From assembly GCA_943370145.1 (NCBI GenBank), contig CALRPY020000002.1, positions 90,110 to 154,109 on the forward strand: 64,000 bases of DNA, read 5' to 3'. Positions within the stretch are counted from its first letter, which is position 1; every line of letters starts with the position of its first letter. The DNA comes from Ga0077536 sp943370145. GTDB taxonomy: Bacteria; Pseudomonadota; Gammaproteobacteria; Ga0077536. The translations under genes were made by a program, and so were the position numbers. Below, piece after piece: positions 33,016 to 41,212 of this stretch. Under the pieces are notes generated by a model. It was not told the origin of the DNA. It worked only from the letters and a program-made list of their open reading frames with translations, and did no database searches.

Positions 33016-33972
33016 TCAGGTGTCGAGCATCATGACCAGTCGTTCGCAGAACCACACGGTGGCGAGCGTGCCCACGCCGTAAACGGGCAGGGCCGCGCTC
33101 CAGCGCGGCAGCTGTGCTTCGAGCGTGCGATGCGCCCAGCCGAGCGCCAGCACGAGCAACACGAACGCGAGCTGGCCGAGTTCCACACCGACATTGAAGA
33201 ACAACAGTGCGGCGGGAATGCCGTCGGGTGGCAGGCCGAGCTTCGTCAGCGCGCCGGCGAAGCCGAACCCGTGCAGCAGGCCGAACGCGAAGGCGACGAC
33301 CCAGGGGTAGCGCACCGTCAAACCGACCTGGCCCCGCCGACGCTTCACGACCTCGACGGCGACGAACACGATGCTCAACGCGATTACCGCGTTGACCGGT
33401 CGCTCCGGCACCCCGAGCCAGCCCAGTGTCACCGCCGCCAGCGTCAGGCTGTGCGCGACGGTGAAGGCGGTGATGGTCTTGACCAGCATCCAGGTCGATG
33501 ACACCAGCCACATGAGCCCGAGCACGAACAGGAGGTGATCGACGCCGAGCATGATGTGTTCGAAGCCGAGCGGGACGTAGCCGAGGGCGGCCTGCGCCCA
33601 GCCGACCGTGCCATCGGCGGACAGCGTGAGATTGGGCTGCGCGCCGGTCAGGGTGTAGGAGCGGGTGGCGCGGTTCAGCTGGCTGAGCTGGACCACCACG
33701 CCGGAATAACGCTTGCCGAGATCCTCGACGGTAATCGTGCCACTGAGGCCGAGTTCGCCGCATTCGAGGCGCGGACTCTCGTAGCGGCAATGGTCGGGGA
33801 ACACCGCCGTCGGCGCCGGCACGCCGCGATCGGACTGGAAGTTCCAGGTCGCAATGTAGCTGCCGGGCTGCGTCTCCTTCAGCTGCAGCACGCCAATCAG
33901 CGTTTCGTGCGCCGCCGCCAAGCCCGGCGCGGCGAACAGCAGCAACAGAATCGCGCGGAGCGCTCGCCTCAT
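33016..33972 (-). CDS. HupE/UreJ_2-type membrane protein with an extracytoplasmic domain
   Basis: A 318-residue protein: signal peptide (1-21), an extracytoplasmic beta-like domain (about 22-115, with two Cys in FPDHCRYESPRLECGEL that may form a disulfide), then about seven membrane segments. The membrane part has LGFEHIMLGVDHLLFVLGLMWL, ITAFTVAHSLTLAAVTLG and FAFGLLHGFGFAGALTKLGLP, the HupE/UreJ_2 pattern with conserved His and Asp. The ATG overlaps the parvulin-like gene's stop. Metal transport or sensing is plausible but unproven for this subfamily. Confidence 0.83.
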   Translation of the reverse strand: MRRALRAILLLLFAAPGLAAAHETLIGVLQLKETQPGSYIATWNFQSDRGVPAPTAVFPDHCRYESPRLECGELGLSGTITVEDLGKRYSGVVVQLSQLNRATRSYTLTGAQPNLTLSADGTVGWAQAALGYVPLGFEHIMLGVDHLLFVLGLMWLVSSTWMLVKTITAFTVAHSLTLAAVTLGWLGVPERPVNAVIALSIVFVAVEVVKRRRGQVGLTVRYPWVVAFAFGLLHGFGFAGALTKLGLPPDGIPAALLFFNVGVELGQLAFVLLVLALGWAHRTLEAQLPRWSAALPVYGVGTLATVWFCERLVMMLDT

Positions 33973-34787
33973 GAACCGAGGTCCATGCGGATTTCATAGC
34001 GGGCGCGGATCGCCGCGATCGCGTCCGCCGCCTGCTGCTTCTGCTGGAGGTGTTTCCACTCGGATTCTGCCTGGAGGCGCACCGCTTCGAGCTTGGCCTG
34101 CTCCGCCGGCAAGACCCGGCTCACGCGCGCGGCGTGCCAGCCCTCGTTCGACTGTACGGCCTGCCAGCGCTCGCCCGGTTGGGCGAGCAGCGTGGTCGCG
34201 AATCCGGCGCCGAACATCTGTTCGATGTTGGCCCGCGGCCGACCCTCGTAGCGCTTGATGCGATCGGTGATCCCGCCCGGCAAATCGCCGCCGTTCATTT
34301 CGGCCACGCGCGCGGCGGCGTCTCCCGCCGACTCCACCGTGAGCCTCACCTGCTCGAAGTCATAGCGTTCGGGCAGTTCGTAATATTGCCTGTTCTCCTC
34401 GAACCAGCGGCGGAGTTCTTCGTCCGTGGGACGGTCGACGACGATGCTGTCCATCATCACCTGGCGCAGCTTGGTGACCATGCGCTCGCGGATCATGTCG
34501 TCGCCCTGGTCGAGGCCGCGCGCGATGGCTTCGCGGTACAGCACTTCGTTCTGCACCCAGCGATACAGCAGCGAATCCATTTCCCTGGTCGTCGGCGGCC
34601 TGCCCTGGCCGCTTTCGAACATCTCGCGCAGCTCGCCGACCAGCGCATCGTCGACCCTGACCACGCGCTGGTTCGCCGCACTGTCGCCCAGCGAGTAGTC
34701 GAGCGCGAACACGAGTCCGCCGAGGATCAGGAAATGCGCCAGCGGTTCGTGCAGCACGCGGGTTGCGAAGCGTTTGAGCCGGGACAC
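33969..34787 (-). CDS. Membrane-anchored parvulin-like peptidyl-prolyl isomerase
   Basis: A 272-residue protein with a single N-terminal membrane anchor (HFLILGGLVFALDYSLG) and a SurA/PpiD-like region: ALVGELREMFESGQGRPPTTREMDSLLYRWVQNEVLYREAIARGLDQGDDMIRERMVTKLRQVM, then a weak parvulin domain (residues about 150-250, PGERWQAVQSNEGWHAARV). It may fold or protect exported partners. The GTG at 34787 has GGAG eight bases upstream; no better ATG exists. It is the first gene of the seven-gene operon and overlaps the next by 4 nt. Confidence 0.82.
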   Translation of the reverse strand: MSRLKRFATRVLHEPLAHFLILGGLVFALDYSLGDSAANQRVVRVDDALVGELREMFESGQGRPPTTREMDSLLYRWVQNEVLYREAIARGLDQGDDMIRERMVTKLRQVMMDSIVVDRPTDEELRRWFEENRQYYELPERYDFEQVRLTVESAGDAAARVAEMNGGDLPGGITDRIKRYEGRPRANIEQMFGAGFATTLLAQPGERWQAVQSNEGWHAARVSRVLPAEQAKLEAVRLQAESEWKHLQQKQQAADAIAAIRARYEIRMDLGS

Positions 34788-35094
34788 GGGGCTTACTCCA
34801 GAGGACGTCGATGCTGGTGGCGGCTGGTTCGGGCGGGCGACGGGGAGACGCAATCGCGTCCCGACCCTTCGTCCCGCGCGAGGCGTCGGAGTTAACACGG
34901 CGTGTGTGAATTCTGTATGACACGCCGCTGCAAGCGGCAAATGCCGACAACTGCGCTCGCGAAGAGTCATGAAACGTTAACCCTTGCTTAATTGTGTCGT
35001 CGCGCACGCTTTTGAAACTGTCCGCAGTCGCTCGAAACACGAGTCGGCAGTACCCCCCTTGAACCGGACAACAACAATCGGAGGGATGACTCTC
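34788..35094. other. Divergent regulatory region of the operon and the VPLPA-CTERM gene
   Basis: About 307 bp without a gene. It should hold promoters for the seven-gene operon (minus) and the VPLPA-CTERM gene (plus). A perfect 6-bp inverted repeat with a 3-bp spacer (GCCGCT-gca-AGCGGC, 34924-34938) is near the middle. No convincing paired -35/-10 was found. Confidence 0.55.
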
Positions 35095-35856
35095 ATGTTG
35101 CCCTGTAGAACAGCTCTGAAAACCGTCGGCGCTTCGCTCGCGCTCGGCGTCGCGCTCGCGATGGCCAACCCGGCCGCGGCGGCGTCCAACTATGCGGCCT
35201 CGGCGGTCGGTAACCTGACCCTGGTGCAGATCGCGTCAGCCGGTCCGCTGGCGGGCCTCAGCTTCTCCTTTACCGATGACAGCGACTCGACCGGTTCGGT
35301 CCTCGGCGCGGCCACGAATGGCGGCGCCGCCGCGGTCGCGAGCTTCGACGACCCGCTGGGGCTCGGCGTCGGCTTCGACCTCGAAGTCAGCGCCTTCGCG
35401 GACGGCCTGGCTGGTGACGATGGCGCGCAGAGTGCCGGCTCCAGCGAACACAGCGCCTACGCGATGGGCTTCGTCAGCATCGTCAACGGCTCGGCGAACA
35501 CGGTGGACCTGACCTTCGGCCTGAGCTGGCTGCTCGACACCGCGGTTGGCGCCACGGGTGGCTTGCTCGTCGAAGACGCATTCGGCGACGCGTCCTTCGA
35601 GCTGACGGTCAACGGCGCGAGCCAGTTCCTGTCGGCCATCTCGGCGGACGTGTTCCTCGGCCCGCTCGACGCCGGCGTGAACGAACTCGACGAACTCTTC
35701 TTCAGCCTTGCGCCCGGCGAAACCCTGACGCTCGACCTGAGCGCCACCGCGTTCGGCACCGCCGACGCGTCGCCGGTGCCGGTGCCCGCGGCGCTGCCGC
35801 TGCTCGGTTCCGCGCTCGCGGGCCTGTGGGGCCTGCGTCGCCGCCGGGCGGCGTGA
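35095..35856 (+). CDS. VPLPA/PEP-CTERM-type exported protein
   Basis: A 253-residue exported protein of unknown function. It has a signal peptide (MLPCRTALKTVGASLALGVALA to about residue 27), an Ala/Gly/Ser/Asp-rich beta-like body with only one Cys, in the signal, and a C-terminal sorting tag: VPVPAALPLLGSALAGLWGLRRRRAA, that is a VPxPA motif, hydrophobic helix and Arg cluster. In known systems exosortases process such tags; none is in the window. The ATG at 35095 has GGAGGG nine bases upstream; an ATG at 35086 abuts the ribosome site. The DUF3604 gene follows after 64 bp. Confidence 0.82.
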   Translation: MLPCRTALKTVGASLALGVALAMANPAAAASNYAASAVGNLTLVQIASAGPLAGLSFSFTDDSDSTGSVLGAATNGGAAAVASFDDPLGLGVGFDLEVSAFADGLAGDDGAQSAGSSEHSAYAMGFVSIVNGSANTVDLTFGLSWLLDTAVGATGGLLVEDAFGDASFELTVNGASQFLSAISADVFLGPLDAGVNELDELFFSLAPGETLTLDLSATAFGTADASPVPVPAALPLLGSALAGLWGLRRRRAA

Positions 35857-35920
35857 GCCGCCGGCCCACGCCAGACCAATCCTGTAGACAGACCGATTCC
35901 CTGAACAGAGGAAACACTCG

Positions 35921-37951
35921 ATGAAACGTAATCTCCTGCATACGGCAGTCGTTGCCGCGATGGCGGCCGGCACGCTCGGCGCCACCAGCGACAGCTTCGC
36001 CGCCAGCGGCTACCAGGCCGGCGACTTCCACAACCACACGACCTGCACCGACGGCTCGACCTCGACGAAGACGCTCGCCAACAAGTCGCTGACCTATCTC
36101 GACTGGTTCATCGACGTCGGCCACAGCGGCTCCGGCAACCGTGACTGCCGCATCGACGACTTCGCCTACAACGGCCCGGCCGACGGCCAGGGCAACTACT
36201 GGTCGAACACGATCGGCAACGCCGCGATCGAGGGCGACCCGGTCACCTCCACCAGCAACGGCGCGCCGAGCGGCACCCGCGCGATGTGGCGCTGGCAGTC
36301 CCTGCTGCAGTTCGTGCTCCCTGACGTCCGCGAGGAGGGCATCGCGGCGGGCAAACCGGCCTTCCTCGGCCTCGAATGGACTGTGCCGGGCCACGAGCAC
36401 GCCAGCGTCAGCGTCATCACCGGCCAGTACGAAGCGACCCCCGTCTCCGAGCAGATGGCGAAGTTCGAGTACTGCTTCGGCGGCCCGAGCAACGACACCT
36501 CGAAGGGCGGCGGCCGCGGCTGGACCTGCGAGATCAGCGCCGCGAACAACCAGAAGCTGATCGACCGCTTCACTTCGGGCAACGACCCGGTGGCCCAGGG
36601 CGCGCCGGACTACAACGGCAGCATTCCGGCCGGCGTCGGCGTGAAGACCGCCGACAACGGCGACCACGTCAAGTCGACCGCCGGCATCCACTGGATGCAG
36701 GAAAACAACCCCGGCAAATCCTTCGCCGTCCCGGCGCACCTCGAGCGCGCCGGCGCGTTCCGCGCGGGCAACAACAACGGCTACAACATCGAGCACATCC
36801 GCGACTGGAACAACGCGGGTCCCGAAGTCGCGTTCGGCTTCGAGAGTCAGCCCGGTCACCAGGCGAGCGACGATCGCGGCGAGTACGCCGCGTCGCGGCC
36901 CACGGTCGGTCTGTTCACCTTCGGCGGCACCGGTTGCTACGCCGGCGCCGAGGCCTCGCAGCCCGGCTTCAAGTTCGACGGCACGCCGCTGACCGCTGCG
37001 GATTTTGCACCCGGTGGCGAGTTCGAGATGGTGTCCGACACGATGAGCCCGGCCCGCGTGACCGTGTGTCGCCCCGGCGTGCGCACCGCGTGGGACGCGA
37101 TGCTATCCGAAGGCCGTCGCTTTTGGTTCTTCGCGAGCTCCGACTGGCACAATCGCGGCCAGTTCGCGCCCTTCGATGAACAGCGCCGCTCCACGCTCGA
37201 CTTCTTCCCCGGCGAGTACCAGAAGAACCACACGTTCATCCGCGCGGCCAACAAGAGCAACCCGGCCCAGGACATCGTCGACGGCCTGCGTTCCGGCAAC
37301 AACTTCGCGACCACCGGCGACCTCATCGACCAGGCCCGTTTCCGCGCCTGCGTGGGCACCCGCTGCGCGACGATGGGCCAGACGCTGAAGGTCAAGCCGG
37401 GCGACAACGTCGTCGTCAGCATCGAAGTGCGCGATCCGCCGGGCGCGAACCACAGCCCGTACAGCTTCCCGAACCCGGCCCTGCTGCAACTCGGCGTCCA
37501 GCAGCCGCTGAACAAGCCCGAGCTTGCCCAGGTCGACCTGATCTCGGGCGTCGTCACCGGCATGATTGAAGAAGCTGCCGATCCTGTCGGCTACCGCACC
37601 CAGCTGGCGCCGCCGACGACGGTGCTCGCGAAGTCGTGGACGACCGCCGACTGGCAGCCGCGCAACAATCCGTGGAAGCGCATGAAGTACACGATCCCGG
37701 CAGTCGGCCAGGACATGTACGTGCGTGTCCGCGGCTCCAACCTGCCGGCCGGCACGCCGAACGAGCGTGACGCCAACGGCAATCCGCTGCGCGACGACCT
37801 TGCCAACAACATCGCGTGCGCCAACGCGGCGTGCCCGACGCATGTCAATGGCAAGTTCGACATGGACGTCGAAGCCTGGGGTGATCTCTCGTTCCACCTG
37901 AACCCGATCTTCATCGCGGTGGAGCAGCCGCTGCAGGCCGGCAACCCGTAA
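35921..37951 (+). CDS. Exported DUF3604 PHP-type metal-dependent protein
   Basis: A 676-residue exported protein of the DUF3604 family, related to PHP metal-dependent phosphoesterases. Signal peptide MKRNLLHTAVVAAMAAGTLG (to about residue 28). PHP-type metal motifs: GDFHNHTTCTDGS, GLEWTVPGHEHASV, FAVPAHLERAGAF and FASSDWHNRGQF, which would bind two or three metals. Late regions look beta-sandwich-like. The ATG has AGAGGA eight bases upstream. No natural substrate is established for the family that I can name with confidence. It follows the VPLPA-CTERM gene and ends at a strong terminator. Confidence 0.87.
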   Translation: MKRNLLHTAVVAAMAAGTLGATSDSFAASGYQAGDFHNHTTCTDGSTSTKTLANKSLTYLDWFIDVGHSGSGNRDCRIDDFAYNGPADGQGNYWSNTIGNAAIEGDPVTSTSNGAPSGTRAMWRWQSLLQFVLPDVREEGIAAGKPAFLGLEWTVPGHEHASVSVITGQYEATPVSEQMAKFEYCFGGPSNDTSKGGGRGWTCEISAANNQKLIDRFTSGNDPVAQGAPDYNGSIPAGVGVKTADNGDHVKSTAGIHWMQENNPGKSFAVPAHLERAGAFRAGNNNGYNIEHIRDWNNAGPEVAFGFESQPGHQASDDRGEYAASRPTVGLFTFGGTGCYAGAEASQPGFKFDGTPLTAADFAPGGEFEMVSDTMSPARVTVCRPGVRTAWDAMLSEGRRFWFFASSDWHNRGQFAPFDEQRRSTLDFFPGEYQKNHTFIRAANKSNPAQDIVDGLRSGNNFATTGDLIDQARFRACVGTRCATMGQTLKVKPGDNVVVSIEVRDPPGANHSPYSFPNPALLQLGVQQPLNKPELAQVDLISGVVTGMIEEAADPVGYRTQLAPPTTVLAKSWTTADWQPRNNPWKRMKYTIPAVGQDMYVRVRGSNLPAGTPNERDANGNPLRDDLANNIACANAACPTHVNGKFDMDVEAWGDLSFHLNPIFIAVEQPLQAGNP

Positions 37952-37970
37952 GCGGGAGGCCGTCAATGAA

Positions 37971-37999
37971 GAAGGGGGCCATCGGCCCCCTTTTTCTTT
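37971..37999 (+). terminator. Rho-independent terminator after the DUF3604 gene
   Basis: A perfect 7-bp stem GGGGGCC/GGCCCCC (37974-37980 and 37984-37990, loop atc) followed by TTTTTCTTT. It begins 20 bp after the DUF3604 stop and ends just before the convergent gene. Confidence 0.93.
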
Positions 38000-38020
38000 G
38001 CGGCCATTGCGGGCGCGGCT

Positions 38021-38617
38021 TCAATCAGTGGTTGGACCCGCACGTTCAACCAGCACGATCCGGCGCGAGTCACGGCCCAGACGCAGCTTCATCGGCGGGT
38101 CGCGCTCGAGCACGCGGACCTCGACGGTGTCGAGCGCCGGAAAGGCGTTGAACAGTTCGAAGCCGACCCATTCCAGGCCGGTCTGCTTGAGCGCGTCGCA
38201 ATGGAACTGGAACGTGCCCGACAGCAGCGTGCCGGACGACGGCACGGGCGGCGGAGGGTTCGCGAGATCTTCGAGGGGCGACCCGGCAGCATCGACGCCG
38301 TGGGCCACGCGGACGACGGAGGCGCCGTCGCTGTGGCACTTGGATTCGACCGGGAACACGATGTAGCCATCGGCATTCTCCAGCAGCGACACGTAGGGAG
38401 GCTGAGGTGCGGCGCCATCCTTCGGTGGGGTGCCGTGATACCTGTCGGGCACGACCGCGGCCGGCAGCAGCAGGTGCACCTCGACGTAATCGCGTGCGAC
38501 CAGCAGTGTCATGCTTGCGGGCGGTACAGCACCGGTAGACTCCTGAGTGGGCGCGGCTTGTGATGCGCAAGCCAGCGGCAACAACAGACAGGCCGGCCAT
38601 TTCCTGCGATTCTTCAT
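38021..38617 (-). CDS. DUF2796/ZrgA-like periplasmic protein
   Basis: A 198-residue exported protein (signal about 1-22, ending ASQAAPT). Three features recall the DUF2796/ZrgA group, implicated in zinc uptake in Vibrio: MTLLVARDYVEVHLLLPAAVV, the small Cys-containing FQFHCDALKQTGLEWVGFELFNAFPALDTVEVRVL and the closing RDSRRIVLVE. It lacks the His-rich tract and the HVHG-type start usual in ZrgA, so the assignment is tentative. It is convergent with the DUF3604 gene and lies 112 bp after hemE on the same strand. Confidence 0.55.
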   Translation of the reverse strand: MKNRRKWPACLLLPLACASQAAPTQESTGAVPPASMTLLVARDYVEVHLLLPAAVVPDRYHGTPPKDGAAPQPPYVSLLENADGYIVFPVESKCHSDGASVVRVAHGVDAAGSPLEDLANPPPPVPSSGTLLSGTFQFHCDALKQTGLEWVGFELFNAFPALDTVEVRVLERDPPMKLRLGRDSRRIVLVERAGPTTD

Positions 38618-38729
38618 GTGGGCATCCTGATTCTGCGAAAGCACGCAAGCTTCGCAGGCGCAGGTTTCAGCGCTGCGACAGGATGTCTGAAGCCGCGGCG
38701 GCCCGGGCGCGTGTCCGGGGCGCGGCCCT

Positions 38730-39770
38730 TCAGGAACGGTTTCGATGCACCGCCGCGACCAGCGCCGCGACGTGGTCGGGATCGATGTCGGGCGTGATGC
38801 CGTGGCCGAGGTTGAAGACATGCCCGGGGCCCGCGCCGAAGGACGCGAGCGTTCGCGCGACCTCGCGCTCGATCACGGGAATCGGCGCCCGCAGCACGGC
38901 CGGATCGAGGTTGCCCTGCAGCGCGCAGCGCTCGCCGATGCGGCGGCGGGCGTCGGCCAGGCTGACCGTCCAGTCGCAGCCGACCGCGCTGCAGCCGGTA
39001 TCCGCAATCGCTTCCAGCCAGGCGCCGCCACCCTTGGTGAAGAGGATCGTCGGCACTGCGTCGCCCAGCGCGTCGACTATGCGCGCCATGTAGGCCAGCG
39101 AGAATTCGCGGTAGGCGTCCGCGGCGAGCGCGCCGCCCCAGGTGTCGAAGACCATCAACGCGTCGACGCCGGCGGCGCGCTGCGCTTTCAGGTACAGGAT
39201 GACCGCGTCGGTGACCTTGGTGAGCAGGGCGTGGAGATCCGCCGGCTGGCCATAGGCCCAGCTCTTGCTGCGCTTGAAGTCGCGGTCGCCGCCGCCGCCT
39301 TCGATCATGTAGGTGGCGAGCGTCCACGGGCTGCCGGCAAAGCCTATCAGCGGCACGCGGCCCGCGAGTTCACGCTTGATGAGGCGCACCGCATCGGTGA
39401 CGTAGCGCAATTCGACTTCGGGGTCCGGCACGCCGAGGCGCGCGACCTGTTCGGCGCTGCGCACCGGTGTCGCGAGACGCGGGCCCACGCCTTCGTCGAT
39501 CGACAGGCCCAGGCCCATCGCGTCCGGAATCGTCAGGATGTCCGAGAACAGGATGGCCGCGTCGAGCGGGAAGCGCGCGAGCGGCTGCAAGGTCACTTCG
39601 CAGGCGAGGTCCGGGGTCTTGCACAGCGTGAGGAAATCGCCCGCGCGCTGGCGCGTTGCCCGGTACTCCGGCAGGTAACGTCCGGCCTGGCGCATGATCC
39701 AGACCGGCGTGCGGTCCACCGGCTCCCTGCGCAGCGCGCGCAGGAAGCGGTCGTTGACGAAGCCGCTCAA
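38730..39770 (-). CDS. hemE: Uroporphyrinogen decarboxylase
   Basis: Converts uroporphyrinogen III to coproporphyrinogen III in heme synthesis. The 346-residue protein starts with SGFVNDRFLRALRREPVDRTPVWIMRQAGRYLPEYR, the family signature, and has LQPLARFPLDAAILFSDILTIPDAMGLGL, GFAGSPWTLATYMIEGG and FNLGHGITPDIDP. The start is a TTG whose TTGA overlaps the gltD stop; no in-frame ATG is nearer the homology. gltB-gltD-hemE is a known gammaproteobacterial order. Confidence 0.96.
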   Translation of the reverse strand: MSGFVNDRFLRALRREPVDRTPVWIMRQAGRYLPEYRATRQRAGDFLTLCKTPDLACEVTLQPLARFPLDAAILFSDILTIPDAMGLGLSIDEGVGPRLATPVRSAEQVARLGVPDPEVELRYVTDAVRLIKRELAGRVPLIGFAGSPWTLATYMIEGGGGDRDFKRSKSWAYGQPADLHALLTKVTDAVILYLKAQRAAGVDALMVFDTWGGALAADAYREFSLAYMARIVDALGDAVPTILFTKGGGAWLEAIADTGCSAVGCDWTVSLADARRRIGERCALQGNLDPAVLRAPIPVIEREVARTLASFGAGPGHVFNLGHGITPDIDPDHVAALVAAVHRNRS

Positions 39771-41212
39771 GGCAGCGGCGCGGGCAGGTCGGTGCTACCC
39801 ATCAGGAAGCGGTCGATGCCGGCGGCCGCGGAACGGCCTTCGGCGATGGCCCAGACGATCAGTGACTGCCCGCGCTGCATGTCGCCGGCGGTGAACACGC
39901 CGTTGACCGAGGTCATCCAGCTGCCGTCGCGCCAGACGTTGCCGCGGTCGGTGATCTTCACGCCGAACTGGTCGAGCATCTCCCGCGCCGGATGGACGAA
40001 GCCCATCGCGAGCAGCGCCATGTCGCAGGGGAGTTCGCGTGCCGAGCCCGCGACTTCCTCGAAGCTGACGCGGCCATTGTCGTTCTTCACCTGCACGTCG
40101 ACGATTTCGATCGCCCGCACGTGGCCATTGCCGTCATCGATGAAGCGCTTGGTCGACACGCCGTAGATGCGGTCGCCGCCTTCCTCGTGCGCGGAGGCCA
40201 CGCGGTAGACGCGCGGATATTCCGGCCAGGGATTGTCGGTCGCGCGGGCCGCGGGCGGACGGGCCATGATTTCGAGCTGCGCGACGTGCTGCGCCCGCTG
40301 GCGGTGCGCCGTGCCGAGGCAGTCCGCGCCGGTGTCGCCGCCGCCGATGATGACGACGTGCTTGCCGGTGGCGCTGAAATCCGGATCCTCCGGCAGCCGA
40401 TCGCCCTCGATCTTCCGGTTCGCGAGCGTCAGGTAGTCCATCGCGAAGTGCACGCCCTTGAGTTCGCGCCCGGGCAGCGGCAGATCGCGCGGCACGGTCG
40501 AGCCGCCCGCAAGCAGCACGGCGTCGAAATCGCGCTTCAGTTCGTTGACGTCGACATTCACGCCGACATTCGCGCTGGTGCGGAACTCGACGCCTTCGGC
40601 GCGCATCTGGCGCAGGCGGCGGTCGAGCACGCCCTTCTCCATCTTGAACTCGGGGATGCCGTAGCGGAGCAGGCCGCCGATGCGGTCGTCACGTTCGAAC
40701 ACCGTGACCTTATGGCCGGCGCGGCGCAGCTGCTGGGCGGCGGCCAGGCCGGCCGGGCCGGACCCGATGACCGCGACCTTGCGGCCCGTCTCGCGCGTCG
40801 GTGGCTGGGGCTGGACCCAGCCCTCCTCGAAGGCGCGGTCGATGATCGCGAGTTCGACGGCCTTGATCGTCACCGGGTTGTCGTTGATGCCGAGCACGCA
40901 GGCGCCTTCGCAGGGCGCCGGACACAGCGTGCCGGTGAACTCGGGGAAGTTGTTCGTCGCGTGCAGGCGGTCGATCGCGTCCTGCCAGCGATCGCGGTAG
41001 ACGAGATCGTTCCAGTCCGGGATCAGGTTGCCCAGCGGGCAGCCCTGGTGGCAGAACGGGATGCCGCAATCCATGCAGCGCGCGGCCTGGTGGTTCAGCG
41101 TTTCCGCCGGCATGGCGGCCATCACCTGCGACCAGTCGCGCAGGCGTTCGGCCACTGGCCGGTAAGGCTGCTTTTCGCGCCCGAATTCGAGAAAGCCGGT
41201 CACTTTAGCCAT
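39767..41212 (-). CDS. gltD: Glutamate synthase small subunit
   Basis: NADPH-oxidising subunit of glutamate synthase, passing electrons to GltB. The 481-residue protein has two iron-sulfur Cys groups near the N-terminus (CMDCGIPFCHQGCP and CPAPCEGACVLG), an FAD-binding VAVIGSGPAGLAAAQQL with ERDDRIGGLLRYGIPEFKMEK, an NADPH-binding VVIIGGGDTGADCLG, and a C-terminal GVFTAGDMQRGQSLIVWAIAEGR. The ATG overlaps the gltB end by 8 nt. Confidence 0.97.
   Translation of the reverse strand: MAKVTGFLEFGREKQPYRPVAERLRDWSQVMAAMPAETLNHQAARCMDCGIPFCHQGCPLGNLIPDWNDLVYRDRWQDAIDRLHATNNFPEFTGTLCPAPCEGACVLGINDNPVTIKAVELAIIDRAFEEGWVQPQPPTRETGRKVAVIGSGPAGLAAAQQLRRAGHKVTVFERDDRIGGLLRYGIPEFKMEKGVLDRRLRQMRAEGVEFRTSANVGVNVDVNELKRDFDAVLLAGGSTVPRDLPLPGRELKGVHFAMDYLTLANRKIEGDRLPEDPDFSATGKHVVIIGGGDTGADCLGTAHRQRAQHVAQLEIMARPPAARATDNPWPEYPRVYRVASAHEEGGDRIYGVSTKRFIDDGNGHVRAIEIVDVQVKNDNGRVSFEEVAGSARELPCDMALLAMGFVHPAREMLDQFGVKITDRGNVWRDGSWMTSVNGVFTAGDMQRGQSLIVWAIAEGRSAAAGIDRFLMGSTDLPAPLP

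Noticed and set aside
31795..33972. A hydrogenase or urease accessory locus suggested by HupE/UreJ families
   Set aside because: No hydrogenase, urease or maturation gene is in the window; the name reflects family history only.
24281..38617. A prophage or transposon origin for the accessory island
   Set aside because: No integrase, transposase, terminal repeats or tRNA-end duplication was seen; base composition looks like the flanks.
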